Shown piece after piece: positions 36,306 to 45,240 of a DNA stretch of 64,000 nucleotides. The DNA is taken from NCBI RefSeq assembly GCF_927798215.1, contig NZ_CAKMMW010000011.1, forward strand, positions 124,001 to 188,000. Direction: 5' to 3'. Position 1 is the first letter of the stretch. Each line of letters starts with the position of its first letter. Source of the stretch: Paenibacillus_E allorhizoplanae (GTDB taxonomy: Bacteria; Bacillota; Bacilli; Paenibacillales; NBRC-103111). The translations under genes were made by a program, and so were the position numbers. The notes beneath the pieces are model-generated. The model had not been told where the DNA came from and searched no databases. It worked only from the letters and a program-made list of their open reading frames with translations.

Positions 36306-37226
36306 ATGAAATATCGTAGACTTGGCAAAACAGATCTGAAAGTTTCCATCGTTGGTGTTGGTACTTGGCAATTCGGCGGTGAGTGGGGATTAACCTATAC
36401 ACAAGCAGAAGCGGACGCGATTTTGGATCAAGCTGCAGAGCTTGGTATCAACTTAATTGATACGGCAGAATGCTATGGTGATCACCTTTCCGAGTCATTT
36501 ATCGGTAATTATTTATCCCGCCGCGACCGCGATAAGTGGGTTGTAGCGACAAAATTCGGGCATCATTTCCATGACTTGTTCACACGAACTGATGAGTTTA
36601 GTGCCGAAGCCGTCATTAAGCAGCTTGACGCATCTCTTCAAGCTTTACATACCGATTACATTGACTTATACCAATTCCATTCCGGACCTGATGCCTTATT
36701 CGATAATGATGATCTATGGACGACCCTTGATAAACAAGTACAAGCTGGCAAAATCCGCCACCTAGGCACGTCGATCGGCAGCAATGCCAATATTCATCAG
36801 ACTGCTGCATCCACAAAGGTGAATTCCAAAGCGATTCAAGTTGTCTACAACCGTCTGGATCGCGCGCCGGAAGATCAGGTTTTCCAATCTTGTATCGATC
36901 AAGACCTCGGTGTACTCGCACGTGTACCATTAGCCAGTGGCTATCTAAGCGGTAAATATAAACCAGGCGCCGTATTTAGTAACACGGACGTTCGGCATCG
37001 CCACGATGCTGACAGCGTGAGACAGAAGCTAGAGGAAGTTCAACGTATTCAGCAAAACGAAGTGCCAGAAGGCATGGATATGGCCAAGTGGGCACTGGCT
37101 TGGTGCTTGAAGCATGACGCGGTTACATCCGTTATTCCAGGCTGCAAAAACCCAGAACAAGTCATTGCGAATGCAGCAGCAACAGAGCTGATTAGTGACA
37201 ATCATCCGCAAGCTTGGAAAGCCTAA
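36306..37226 (+). CDS. aldo/keto reductase
   Basis: A 306-residue AKR with the catalytic tetrad context: DTAECYGDHLSE (Asp, Tyr), ATKFGHHFHD (Lys, His). The start is MKYRRLGKTDLKVS, with AAGGAG ten bases before the ATG at 36306. A GTG at 36297 is less likely. Physiological substrate unknown. Glutaminase follows 25 bases downstream on the same strand. Confidence 0.9.
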   Translation: MKYRRLGKTDLKVSIVGVGTWQFGGEWGLTYTQAEADAILDQAAELGINLIDTAECYGDHLSESFIGNYLSRRDRDKWVVATKFGHHFHDLFTRTDEFSAEAVIKQLDASLQALHTDYIDLYQFHSGPDALFDNDDLWTTLDKQVQAGKIRHLGTSIGSNANIHQTAASTKVNSKAIQVVYNRLDRAPEDQVFQSCIDQDLGVLARVPLASGYLSGKYKPGAVFSNTDVRHRHDADSVRQKLEEVQRIQQNEVPEGMDMAKWALAWCLKHDAVTSVIPGCKNPEQVIANAAATELISDNHPQAWKA

Positions 37227-37250
37227 AGAAGAGGAAGGACTGACTTCGCC

Positions 37251-38204
37251 ATGCCTCACCAACAGCACGATGAAACCTGGAAGAAGCTTCATAGCCACAT
37301 CGACGAATGGGTTACGGTTAGCAAAACGCATACGTCAGAAGGTCATGTCGCTTCCTATATTCCTGAGCTAGCTAACGCTTCTGGGGATATTCTCGGTTTA
37401 TGCATCATAGATATCGAAGGGCAAACAATCCTATCCGGTGATTCTAACTTTCGCTTCACCTTGCAAAGCATTTCCAAAGTTTTTTCACTCATTCTTGCAC
37501 TCATGGATAATGGCGAAGACGTTGTATTCTCCAAAGTTGGAATGGAGCCGACTGGCGATGACTTCAACTCGATGTTGAAGCTCGAGCTTATCGAGCCAGG
37601 CATCCCATTCAATCCGCTTATTAATGCCGGAGCGATTGCGATCTCTTCGCTAATCGCGGGGAATAGTACGGATGAACAGGTCGAACGTATCCTGCATTTC
37701 TTCAGGGATATTGCAGATAACCCTTCGCTCTCCATTAATCAAAATGTGTTCAAATCTGAGTCAGATACCGCTCACCGCAATCGTTCTTTAGCTTATTTCC
37801 TCAAGGATAACGGTGTCTTGGACAAGGAAGTTGACGATGTCCTCCGTGTGTACTTCAGCCACTGCTCCATCGAGGTGAATTGCACGGATCTAGCCAGAAT
37901 GGCGCTTGTTCTCGCTCATAACGGCGTAGATCCGATCCGCAAGCAACGTCTTATCCCGCGGCGCTTCGTGCAAATTGCTAAGACCTTCATGTTTACCTGT
38001 GGGATGTACAATGCCTCTGGTGAATTTGCCATGAATGTCGGGCTGCCTGCAAAGAGCGGTGTGTCCGGCAGCATCCTGACGATGGTGCCGGGACAATACG
38101 GCATTGGCATCGTTGGACCCGCACTGAACCGTAAAGGCAACAGCACGGCAGGAGTGCATCTGCTTGGCATTCTGTCGCAGGAGTTCGATTGGAGCATGTT
38201 TTAA
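37251..38204 (+). CDS. glsA: glutaminase
   Basis: A 317-residue beta-lactamase-fold glutaminase. The catalytic Ser is in FTLQSISKVFSLILALMD, and NPLINAGAIAISSLI and CGMYNASGEFA are family motifs. It converts glutamine to glutamate and ammonia. AGGAAGGA lies about 10 bases before the ATG. It is probably in one unit with the reductase. Confidence 0.93.
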   Translation: MPHQQHDETWKKLHSHIDEWVTVSKTHTSEGHVASYIPELANASGDILGLCIIDIEGQTILSGDSNFRFTLQSISKVFSLILALMDNGEDVVFSKVGMEPTGDDFNSMLKLELIEPGIPFNPLINAGAIAISSLIAGNSTDEQVERILHFFRDIADNPSLSINQNVFKSESDTAHRNRSLAYFLKDNGVLDKEVDDVLRVYFSHCSIEVNCTDLARMALVLAHNGVDPIRKQRLIPRRFVQIAKTFMFTCGMYNASGEFAMNVGLPAKSGVSGSILTMVPGQYGIGIVGPALNRKGNSTAGVHLLGILSQEFDWSMF

Positions 38205-38228
38205 CCCGGCTTCCTCCATGCGTACAAA

Positions 38229-38276
38229 AAAGAACCTTCCCATCCGACTATCGTTAAGTCTTGGGGAAGGTTCTTT
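38229..38276 (+). terminator. bidirectional terminator after glutaminase
   Basis: AAAGAACCTTCCC pairs with GGGAAGGTTCTTT, and TCTT follows. Complementary A/T runs make it usable from both sides. Confidence 0.85.
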
Positions 38277-38291
38277 CTTATGTGTATACCC

Positions 38292-38477
38292 TTATTGCAT
38301 CGATTGCTTGATACGTTGGAGGGCTTCTATCAATTCATCCACTTCGTGCTCATTTAGTCGAATCGTCACATAGTTCGGTGAAATGCCGCCGTCATTAACT
38401 TCAATTAGAGCGGAATCATCTTTGTCATCGAGTTTAACGGAGAGATGGTCTTTATCTAGGATTTGAACCCAAGCCAT
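38292..38477 (-). CDS. conserved-looking 61-residue protein
   Basis: A small acidic protein (MAWVQILDKDHLSVKLDD start; VTIRLNEHEVDELIEAL near the end) with a beta strand pair and a C-terminal helix. GAGGAGG lies six bases before the ATG, so it looks real. No family recognised. Confidence 0.6.
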   Translation of the reverse strand: MAWVQILDKDHLSVKLDDKDDSALIEVNDGGISPNYVTIRLNEHEVDELIEALQRIKQSMQ

Positions 38478-38515
38478 GGTTATCCTCCTCGCATCGTCAA
38501 TCTACCTTTTCAAAA

Positions 38516-40171
38516 TTAGTACACAATGAAGTCTTTGGTATACACCGTCTCATTATCTTCCGTATCCATGACGCGCATTTCTAATTCCCAATTGCCTCTA
38601 AAAGGTAGGTAAGGCCCTTCCGATTTGTAACTAAATTTAGCAAAACCGTAGGACTCCTCTTCCTTATTATCTGTATAGATCGTTAATGGGATAGAAATCG
38701 GTGCAATCTCTTTATCGTCCTTATAATGCAAAATCAAGAGAACCTGCTTAGGTTGACCTGACTTTTCAGGCAGCCATACTTTGGCGACGAAGCTGTTATT
38801 GCCTGGAATTTTAGGCGTAATATCGACCGAAACATGGACCTTCTCTCCCATCTGATGCCACTGAAGCGGCTCATTAGCAGGGATGGGTGCCATATAGGTA
38901 AGCAGTCCGACAAGCACAACAATGATGACCATTAGTGATAGATCTAGCTTGACCCAAACGATCGATTGATTGACTTGCTTTTTGCGTAGGAAGAGCCGAA
39001 TCACGAACCCCAGCACGGCGACAAGCACCACTACGCCTACCTTCACAAGCAGGAGAATTCCCCACGTTGTGTACGTTAAGTAACGCAGATTGGGTAAGAA
39101 TAGCAATACTGAAAGGATCCCTGAAACGGTTAATACGAGGATCGAGATCAGTGCGAATTTGGAAAACTTCTGCATATAACTACCTAGCCCCGTTTTGTTA
39201 TGGCGCCATTTTACATACAGGAGAATTAATCCGCCAACCCAACAAGCTGCGGCTACGAGATGAATAAAATCGAGCCCAATCGTCGCCCACAAAGGTGAGA
39301 AGGAGGCTGCGTGGCCACTGAAGCTTTTGACTGCCAGAAGAGCCAATGCCCAACTCACATCCAACCATGCTGCCCTGCCCAGTATTACAAAGCCTATGAA
39401 CGATAAGACAAGAAGCAGTACCCAAGAAATCCCGATATTGGTCGCGCTTAGCAGCTGCCATATTTCATCCACACCGCCTCCGCCCAACAGATCCTCGATA
39501 TGCGTGAAAATGAGCAACAATAGGGCAACAACATGTCCGCGTTGCAGATTGAGCGACCAAGCAGAGAGCGATTTCTGAGCTTCTTCGCCTTGGGTTTTCA
39601 CCAATCGTAACCAGAATGCCCAACCCGTCAAGGCCAACAGCATCAGAAACCATAAGCCGCGGGAAGCGTATTGCAGCAACCCCTTGGTTGTTAGCGGCCC
39701 TGCGCTGTGATCGTGCCCCGTATGAGCGGATGGTACATCAAGTAGATCCTCCTGAGGCGGATTCCCAACCGTGATCGGATAACTTCCACCCACAGGATGA
39801 CCATCTGCTGAGATGACATGATAACTAATCAAATACACGCCTTCTGCCAACTTCGGCACATCCAGCTTGATCCCCATTTGATCCTTATTCATTACCGCTT
39901 TGCGATTCGTTATCTCAGCTCCGCTATGATCATAAACTTTAATATAAAAGAGTCCGCTGTCTAATTGTTCATTGAACGTGACGGACACCACTGCTGGCGA
40001 GCTTTCAAGCTTTGCTCCCGCTTCTGGTGTCGCTTCAACTAATGAAGCATGCGCAGAGACGGATTGGGGCACAAAGACAGCACTCATAAGCATGATCGCT
40101 AACACAGCAATCAAGCCCATCGGCAATCGTAGAAACCACATTTTTCTTCGTTGTTGTAATAATCCCATCAT
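38516..40171 (-). CDS. CopC-CopD fusion copper protein (YcnJ-like)
   Basis: A 551-residue protein: signal peptide, CopC domain starting at mature His (SAHASLVEATPEAGA), then a CopD domain of about eight membrane segments and a C-terminal soluble part. HVISADGHPVGGSYPITVG is a CopC hallmark. In B. subtilis YcnJ is a copper-uptake protein made with YcnI; here a YcnI-like gene is 18 kb away. AGGGG precedes the ATG pair at 40171/40168. Confidence 0.85.
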   Translation of the reverse strand: MMGLLQQRRKMWFLRLPMGLIAVLAIMLMSAVFVPQSVSAHASLVEATPEAGAKLESSPAVVSVTFNEQLDSGLFYIKVYDHSGAEITNRKAVMNKDQMGIKLDVPKLAEGVYLISYHVISADGHPVGGSYPITVGNPPQEDLLDVPSAHTGHDHSAGPLTTKGLLQYASRGLWFLMLLALTGWAFWLRLVKTQGEEAQKSLSAWSLNLQRGHVVALLLLIFTHIEDLLGGGGVDEIWQLLSATNIGISWVLLLVLSFIGFVILGRAAWLDVSWALALLAVKSFSGHAASFSPLWATIGLDFIHLVAAACWVGGLILLYVKWRHNKTGLGSYMQKFSKFALISILVLTVSGILSVLLFLPNLRYLTYTTWGILLLVKVGVVVLVAVLGFVIRLFLRKKQVNQSIVWVKLDLSLMVIIVVLVGLLTYMAPIPANEPLQWHQMGEKVHVSVDITPKIPGNNSFVAKVWLPEKSGQPKQVLLILHYKDDKEIAPISIPLTIYTDNKEEESYGFAKFSYKSEGPYLPFRGNWELEMRVMDTEDNETVYTKDFIVY

Positions 40172-40180
40172 CAGTAACCC

Positions 40181-40585
40181 CTAATCCGCTATCGGTCTAC
40201 GGCCAGCAAACCCATCTTGCTCTCCGTGATAATAACGAATCTGATCCTCTCCTTGCTTCCAACACAGCAACACTTCTTGTCCATTCATGACAGCCGGGAA
40301 ATCAACAAGTCCTGTATCGATATCCTTCAGCTCAATTCCTGTTTTTTGAAAGCTTTGAATGAGTCCACGCGCTTCAATTTGAAGAAATTCCAACGCGGCT
40401 TCCATGACGAAAAAGGGATCCTTTTCCGTGCTAGGCTTCTCAGCATATTCATTCTTTTTATGACGTAACTCCATATATTTATCCTCAAATTCACGCTTCA
40501 AGGCTTGCATCTTCTTCAATTCCTGATCAACAAACGGCAATAAATGATTAGCTTCTTCCAAAGAAAACCATCTCTTCTCCGACAT
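40181..40585 (-). CDS. DUF2203 domain protein
   Basis: A 134-residue protein. FSLEEANHLLPFVDQELKKM at the start and DFPAVMNGQEVLLCWKQGEDQIRYYHGEQDGFAGRRPI at the end are the DUF2203 pattern. Helical N-terminal half, small C-terminal beta unit. Function unknown. It lies between nikR and the copper gene. Confidence 0.78.
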   Translation of the reverse strand: MSEKRWFSLEEANHLLPFVDQELKKMQALKREFEDKYMELRHKKNEYAEKPSTEKDPFFVMEAALEFLQIEARGLIQSFQKTGIELKDIDTGLVDFPAVMNGQEVLLCWKQGEDQIRYYHGEQDGFAGRRPIAD

Positions 40586-40614
40586 AACGCACCTCCATAT
40601 CCTTTATTTTAGCA

Positions 40615-40650
40615 AAAAAACAGACGAACTACGAATTCCACTACTCCGTC
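40615..40650 (-). terminator. possible terminator overlapping the nikR stop
   Basis: AGACGGA pairs with TTCGTCT across a mostly A/T loop on the minus strand, followed by seven T. The stem is modest. Confidence 0.5.
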
Positions 40651-41129
40651 TCCGCCTTATCATGAACGTGATGATGCCCATGATGATGACTGTGTCCGTG
40701 ACTTTGACTATGCTCGTCCACATGTGTAACAGACAGCTCCGCGTAGGCAACACCTTTTAACACTTGTATACGTTGCTGCAGCTCTCGAAGCTTCTGCACT
40801 TCACCACGAACAACGAGAATTTCCAAGCATTGCTGATGGTTTAAATGGATATGCATCGTTGAAATAATGGCATGATGGTAGTCATGCTGAAGATCCATTA
40901 GCGTGATCGGCAAATCACGGCTATCGTGGTCATATACCATAACAATGGTGCCCGCGACCATTTCTGTTGGCTGCATACTGCTTGAGGTCAAAAGCGCCTT
41001 GCGCGCCAGATCACGAATCGCTTCCGAGCGATTATCATACCCTTGTAAAGCAATCAACCGGTCGAATTGCTCGATTAGAGATTGCGGCATCGAAATTCCA
41101 AAACGTACCAGATTGTCTTTATCCGACAT
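40641..41129 (-). CDS. nikR: nickel-responsive regulator NikR
   Basis: A 162-residue ribbon-helix-helix plus ACT-like repressor. The RHH part is NLVRFGISMPQSLIEQFDRLI; the metal ligands follow in HHAIISTMHIHLNHQQC, which has the H-x-H-x5-C spacing of known NikR and the upstream His. The ACT-like part includes VRGEVQKLRELQQRI. It ends in an unusual His-rich tail (HGHSHHHGHHHVH). The ATG at 41129 follows AAGGAG at eight bases. A matching operator precedes the NiCoT gene 15 kb away. Confidence 0.93.
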   Translation of the reverse strand: MSDKDNLVRFGISMPQSLIEQFDRLIALQGYDNRSEAIRDLARKALLTSSSMQPTEMVAGTIVMVYDHDSRDLPITLMDLQHDYHHAIISTMHIHLNHQQCLEILVVRGEVQKLRELQQRIQVLKGVAYAELSVTHVDEHSQSHGHSHHHGHHHVHDKAETE

Positions 41130-41247
41130 TGATCTTGCTCCTTCATATGTATCTTCATCTATCATCCTACTGTATCAGAAAGTGCTGGAGTCGCAAACCT
41201 CCTTCAAAGGAAATTGAACCCTAGATAACGTTCATGTGACGAAAATG

Positions 41248-41277
41248 CAAAAAAGGAGAGGACATAGCCCCTCCTTT
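41248..41277 (-). terminator. intrinsic terminator of the diguanylate cyclase
   Basis: AAGGAGGGG pairs with CCTCTCCTT (one G-T) on the minus strand, followed by TTTT. Confidence 0.8.
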
Positions 41278-41278
41278 C

Positions 41279-43042
41279 TTAATCAAGTTTCATTAACTGT
41301 TTGACACGATTCTCCAGCTCCACGAGTGAGAATGGCTTCGTCATATAATCATCGGCTCCCATTAGCAGACCTTTCGCCACATCCGCTTCCTTCTTCTTAC
41401 CAGAAAGCATCAGTACCTTCAGATCCTTGGATCGCGCATTCGTATCCGTCTTGAGCTTCTCTAAGATCGTAAAACCATCAAGTCCAGGCAAGATACCATC
41501 CAAAATACAAGCATCGAAGACATGATCACTCAATAGCTGCCATGCGGCTTCACCATCAGAAACCTGCGTAATCACAATTGGCAAGTGCTCCAATTGCGAA
41601 ATCAGAATCGCTCTGAGAATCGGATCATCGTCAACGATCAAGAGCTTTTTCTTCTGCAGCTGGGCATTCGCATGGGCAACCAGCTTCGTGAATTGTGCAC
41701 CCTCATCTTCTAGATCAGCCAGAACAATGCGATTCTTGCCTTGCTGCTTCGCTTGATACATCGCATCGTCTGCTTTCGCTACCCACTCTGCAATTGTGAT
41801 CCCTGCCTGCCATTCCGCTACTCCAGCTGAGAACGTAATCGAGAACGTTTGACCCTCATTCTGTGCTACTGGCTTCACACGAACTTTATCCAAAACGTCT
41901 TGCATGATAGACCTAGCTTGATCGACCGTCGTATTCGGAAGTGCGATTACAAACTCTTCACCACCAAACCGTGCCAATAAATCTGTCGAACGCAGATTGA
42001 CTTGCATCAAATGAGCCAAGCCTTGGAGCACCAAATCCCCTACGTGATGTCCATACGTATCATTGACGTTTTTGAAACTGTCAATATCGATAAACACGAG
42101 TGAAATTGGCGCTGGATAGCGCTCGATACGCTGCAACTCTAATCCAATCTGCAGATCAAAATAACGGCGATTAAACACACCTGTCAGCGGGTCTCTGAAG
42201 GCCAACTGTTCGAAATTCCGGGTCCGCTTGAGGAGTCCGTAGATGCGCGCCGCCAATTCTTCATACTGAAATGGCTTCGTCACATAATCATCCGCCCCTA
42301 AATGGAAACAACGAACTTTATCGCTGATATCGTCACGACCAGATAGCACGATAAGCGGCAGCCATTTCAGAGTAGGATCTTCTTTGAGAAAGTCAAATAG
42401 CTCATAGCCTGACTGCGGGTACATCATAAGATCTAGCGTAACCAGATCGTACGTATGCTCACGCAGTAATCTTTTCGCTGACTCCACATCAGCAGCTTCA
42501 TCAACGACACAATCATCAAGTTGCAGTCGTCTAGTCAAATAAGATCGTAGCGCATCGTCATCATCAACGAGCAAAATACGACTTTTGAGCGCTCGAAGCA
42601 TGGAGCCTGTAACAGGATCCGTTTCCTCATCCATCTGAATTTCCGTTAAACCGATATCCAATTCCATTTTCAACTCAAGTAATAATTCAACCGTTCGTTC
42701 AATGCTTTCATGTACAGGGCTCGTCGAAAGAAGCAACTCATTGTTTTGCTTCTCAATGGCTAAAGTCCATTCCCATTTCCGCACCATGTCTTCTGCTAAT
42801 TTACCAATTCTCAAATAACCAAAGACTGGCGCACTACCTTTGAGTGTATGTGCAATCCGATAGCATTGTTGCAAATCCTCAAGGATTGGCTTCATCTGAA
42901 CCGCTGTCAGCAAGGACTGCAACTGCTGCAGTTGCTTATCATATTCACGAATAAACAGCTTTCTTCCTTGTTTAAGGATTCTTGCATCACGATCGGATTC
43001 AGAAGCTGAATCTTTGGCTCTCTCTATATTTCTGTGGCTCAT
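41279..43042 (-). CDS. HPt-REC-GGDEF-REC diguanylate cyclase
   Basis: A 587-residue signalling protein. Residues 1-125 form an HPt domain with phospho-acceptor His65 (IAHTLKGSAP); REC1 at 155-270 has Asp204; the GGDEF domain has GGEEF (361-364) and an upstream RxxD product-inhibition site (351-354); REC2 begins near 466. It should make c-di-GMP under feedback control by phosphorylation. The ATG at 43042 follows AAGGGTGA; an upstream TTG is less likely. A single-domain response regulator follows upstream on the same strand. Confidence 0.9.
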   Translation of the reverse strand: MSHRNIERAKDSASESDRDARILKQGRKLFIREYDKQLQQLQSLLTAVQMKPILEDLQQCYRIAHTLKGSAPVFGYLRIGKLAEDMVRKWEWTLAIEKQNNELLLSTSPVHESIERTVELLLELKMELDIGLTEIQMDEETDPVTGSMLRALKSRILLVDDDDALRSYLTRRLQLDDCVVDEAADVESAKRLLREHTYDLVTLDLMMYPQSGYELFDFLKEDPTLKWLPLIVLSGRDDISDKVRCFHLGADDYVTKPFQYEELAARIYGLLKRTRNFEQLAFRDPLTGVFNRRYFDLQIGLELQRIERYPAPISLVFIDIDSFKNVNDTYGHHVGDLVLQGLAHLMQVNLRSTDLLARFGGEEFVIALPNTTVDQARSIMQDVLDKVRVKPVAQNEGQTFSITFSAGVAEWQAGITIAEWVAKADDAMYQAKQQGKNRIVLADLEDEGAQFTKLVAHANAQLQKKKLLIVDDDPILRAILISQLEHLPIVITQVSDGEAAWQLLSDHVFDACILDGILPGLDGFTILEKLKTDTNARSKDLKVLMLSGKKKEADVAKGLLMGADDYMTKPFSLVELENRVKQLMKLD

Positions 43043-43101
43043 AGCAGACAATCACCCTTTATAAGCTTAATCTAACTGATCCTAGCGAATCTATATCCAA
43101 C

Positions 43102-43476
43102 CTAGCGTTGCAAGAGCTGCCCGATGGTATCTAATAATTGAAGTGGACTGAAAGGCTTTACAATGTATGTGGTAACACCCGCTGCCTTCGCTTTCTCTTT
43201 ATCCTTCTCCAGCGCTTTGGCTGTCAGCAAAATCACCGGCAAGTCCTTGTTCACATTATCACTTTGTCTCAACCAGGAGCACACCTCTACGCCCGTACGC
43301 TCCGGCATCATGTAATCCAGAATAATTAAATCGTAGGCTTCCTTGCTGAGCTGCTCAATCGCTTGTTGACCATCCTCAACCTCGGTGATGACGTATCCCT
43401 CATCCGATAACGTCTCCGTCAGTAGAAAGCGAAGTGCCAATTCATCATCGGCTAGCAAAATTTTGTAAGCTGACAT
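43102..43476 (-). CDS. single-domain response regulator (CheY-like)
   Basis: A 124-residue REC-only protein: LLADDELAL at the start, phospho-acceptor Asp in LIILDYMMPERTG, Lys in YIVKPFSPLQL. The ATG at 43476 follows GAGGAG. It may exchange phosphate with the HPt domain of the neighbouring diguanylate cyclase; that is inference from position. Confidence 0.87.
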   Translation of the reverse strand: MSAYKILLADDELALRFLLTETLSDEGYVITEVEDGQQAIEQLSKEAYDLIILDYMMPERTGVEVCSWLRQSDNVNKDLPVILLTAKALEKDKEKAKAAGVTTYIVKPFSPLQLLDTIGQLLQR

Positions 43477-43572
43477 GTTCTCTCTCCTCGAGTCCATAAA
43501 TTAGTACTAATTATAGCATCATATCTGAGGCCAAGATAGGAAAATGTCGGAAAAACTCGAATAAGGTCACGC

Positions 43573-43950
43573 CTACTTATTGTGCAGGTGATATTTCCAA
43601 GAGGAGCCGTGAATAGCAGGAAGTCCACGCGGATTTGGATAACAATACACCCAACCTTCCTTCTCCAAAATGGCGTCTTTTACCCAAATCCGCTCGTATT
43701 CATTGTCCGCATGGCCTGGACCATAATACGTTTCCAAAATGTCCATAGCAGCCAATCCTTCTTCAGTTACTTCAATCCATTCCCCTTCAACATTATCTTC
43801 ATCGTTTGTAAGTACTAACGCAGGATAAGGCCCTACATCATATAAACGTCCATAGATCGTGCCAGGTTGCACTTCCAGTAAATACGGTGAGACAACATGA
43901 TGATTGCTTTCCCCCACCAGTAACGTGCCATATACAAATACAGATATCAT
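43573..43950 (-). CDS. gamma-glutamylcyclotransferase-like protein
   Basis: A 125-residue protein of the GGCT/AIG2-like fold: VFVYGTLLVGESNHH near the N-terminus (substrate-binding YGTL), and an acidic Glu in EGEWIEVTEEG. Members cleave gamma-glutamyl amines or act as cyclotransferases. GGAGG is nine bases before the ATG at 43950; a longer start at 43971 is poorer. Confidence 0.8.
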   Translation of the reverse strand: MISVFVYGTLLVGESNHHVVSPYLLEVQPGTIYGRLYDVGPYPALVLTNDEDNVEGEWIEVTEEGLAAMDILETYYGPGHADNEYERIWVKDAILEKEGWVYCYPNPRGLPAIHGSSWKYHLHNK

Positions 43951-44020
43951 CTCGCTGTTCCTCCAATACATTTACATCCTCCGTATGAATAATTTCGGCA
44001 TGTAAACTAGGATTTCCTAC

Positions 44021-44052
44021 AAAAAAAAAGCAGCATCACGATGGATGCTGCT
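44021..44052 (-). terminator. intrinsic terminator
   Basis: On the minus strand AGCAGCATC pairs with GATGCTGCT, loop of six, then nine T. Confidence 0.9.
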
Positions 44053-44053
44053 G

Positions 44054-44341
44054 CTATGCCTGATTGGCTGTTAATTCACGTGTTTTGACGATAATTTTGC
44101 GGATGCTGTCTTCGGACAAATGAAACACCTTGATCAGCTCCAACACCGTTGAACCCGTTTGATACAAACGGAAAATCTCACGATTTCTCCGCTCAATGAT
44201 GATGCGAGTGCCGTTATTTTCTCCCCAGCCAGCACGTTTCTGCTCTTTTTTAGGGATATAGACGATTTCGCCTTGGATATATTCTTGTAATTGTTTTAAT
44301 AGGTTAGGGGGAAGAACATCTTTCCCGTTCTTGTAACTCAT
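44054..44341 (-). CDS. Mor/CD3324-like small regulator
   Basis: A 95-residue protein. SYKNGKDVLPPNLLKQLQEYIQGE starts it; RAGWGENNGTR and LSEDSIRKIIVKTREL near the end suggest a helix-turn-helix of the Mor/CD3324 type. GAGGAGG lies nine bases before the ATG at 44341. Function unknown; a transcription regulator is likely from the family. Confidence 0.65.
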   Translation of the reverse strand: MSYKNGKDVLPPNLLKQLQEYIQGEIVYIPKKEQKRAGWGENNGTRIIIERRNREIFRLYQTGSTVLELIKVFHLSEDSIRKIIVKTRELTANQA

Positions 44342-44441
44342 GGATGAAAACCTCCTCAAATTGTGCAAAGCTTAACTTTGACTGATTTGCAGAGAGTATC
44401 TTCATCGCCCCTTAACCTCCTACCATTCTCAAAAATGGAAT

Positions 44442-44466
44442 AAAAAAAACACGATCATAATCGTGC
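44442..44466 (-). terminator. terminator of the micro-gene
   Basis: CACGAT and ATCGTG with a four-base loop, followed by eight T on the minus strand. Confidence 0.8.
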
Positions 44467-44528
44467 CTGTCGGTTGTATATGCAATTATACAATTCAGGT
44501 GAACGGTTATTCCACGAATGATATTCAG

Positions 44529-44594
44529 TTAGGAGACGAGTACCTCTGCGGCGGCCGCAACATTCATCGCTACTGTCATTGTCATTGTGTTCAT
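44529..44594 (-). CDS. 21-residue micro-ORF with its own promoter and terminator
   Basis: ATG at 44594 to TAA at 44529, product beginning MNTMTMTVAMNV and ending EVLVS. GAAGGGAG is ten bases before the start. It has no relatives I recognise. A promoter at 44655-44683, a tandem repeat at the start site and a terminator at 44442 frame it as a separate unit. A signalling or regulatory peptide is possible; a non-coding role of the transcript is also possible. Confidence 0.45.
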   Translation of the reverse strand: MNTMTMTVAMNVAAAAEVLVS

Positions 44595-44628
44595 TTATAA
44601 AGCACTCCCTTCACCGTAGTTTATTGTT

Positions 44629-44647
44629 GTGTTCACTTCGTGTTCAC
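44629..44647. promoter_or_regulatory. tandem GTGTTCAC repeat at the micro-gene start site
   Basis: Two copies of GTGTTCAC, three bases apart (11-base period), lie just inside the expected start site. The helical spacing suggests a dimeric regulator. Confidence 0.6.
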
Positions 44648-44654
44648 ATTTCTC

Positions 44655-44683
44655 ATTATATGTAAAAAGCTTCTCGCTGTCTA
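44655..44683 (-). promoter_or_regulatory. promoter of the micro-gene
   Basis: TAGACA (44683-44678), 17 bases, TATAAT (44660-44655) on the minus strand, one mismatch from consensus in -35. Confidence 0.75.
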
Positions 44684-44730
44684 CTCGTATGTTAAAGTTA
44701 TGCGAGGGCCTAGGGCCCCCGCTTGGAACA

Positions 44731-44756
44731 GTGATCTCTGCTTACGCAGAGACCAC
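44731..44756. repeat. hairpin-forming inverted repeat
   Basis: GTGATCTCTGC and GCAGAGACCAC flank TTAC; one mismatched pair, a G-T in RNA read from the minus strand. Purpose unknown. Confidence 0.4.
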
Positions 44757-44967
44757 CTCTGTTTGCGTTGTAATCACCTTGATCACTCCTTTCCGAAGGC
44801 ATTGAAGCCGGCCGGCTACATACCTATTAACTCATATTGCGGAGCTGGTCTCAAGTGAAAGAATGGTTATAGGGATTCTTTCCTTATGAGTGGGGAATCT
44901 CCCCCTTTAATCTCAGGTGAGGGGCGGAGTGAGAACCCTGTGTCAACTGAATGAGCACCATGTATTA

Positions 44968-45240
44968 TAGTCTGGAATGCGATTCTCCTCATCAGACGTC
45001 GAAAGTGGCGGCCTCCGATAACAAACTAGTCTGAAATGACGCGATTCCTTCATGGGACGTCGATTATTGAAGGCTCAGCAGTCAAGCAGCATCAAACTCA
45101 CTCTGAGCCGTCGAAAGTGGCAGTCTCCGATAACAAACTAGTCTGAAATGATGCGATTCCTTCATGAGACGTCGATTACTGAAGGCTCAGCAGTCAAGCA
45201 GCATCAAACTCACTCAGAGTCGTCGAAAGTGGCAGTCTCA
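44968..45240. repeat. 112-bp tandem repeat, about 2.1 copies plus a partial
   Basis: GAAAGTGG occurs at 45001, 45113 and 45225, a period of 112. The two full copies are nearly identical with scattered substitutions; a shorter related piece precedes them from about 44968. A GGCTCAG/CTGAGCC stem is intact in the first copy (45072-45109) and broken in the second. No ORF runs through; no known element recognised. Confidence 0.85.

Noticed and set aside
41130..41278. NikR operator upstream of nikR
   Set aside because: No GTGTTAC or GTATGA inverted repeat was seen there.
43503..43515. palindrome and TATAAT before the single-domain response regulator
   Set aside because: The -10 is good but no -35 was found at the right spacing, and the short palindrome is within chance expectation.
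44968..45240. CRISPR array
   Set aside because: The 112-base units are head-to-tail without short direct repeats separated by unique spacers, and no cas gene is near.
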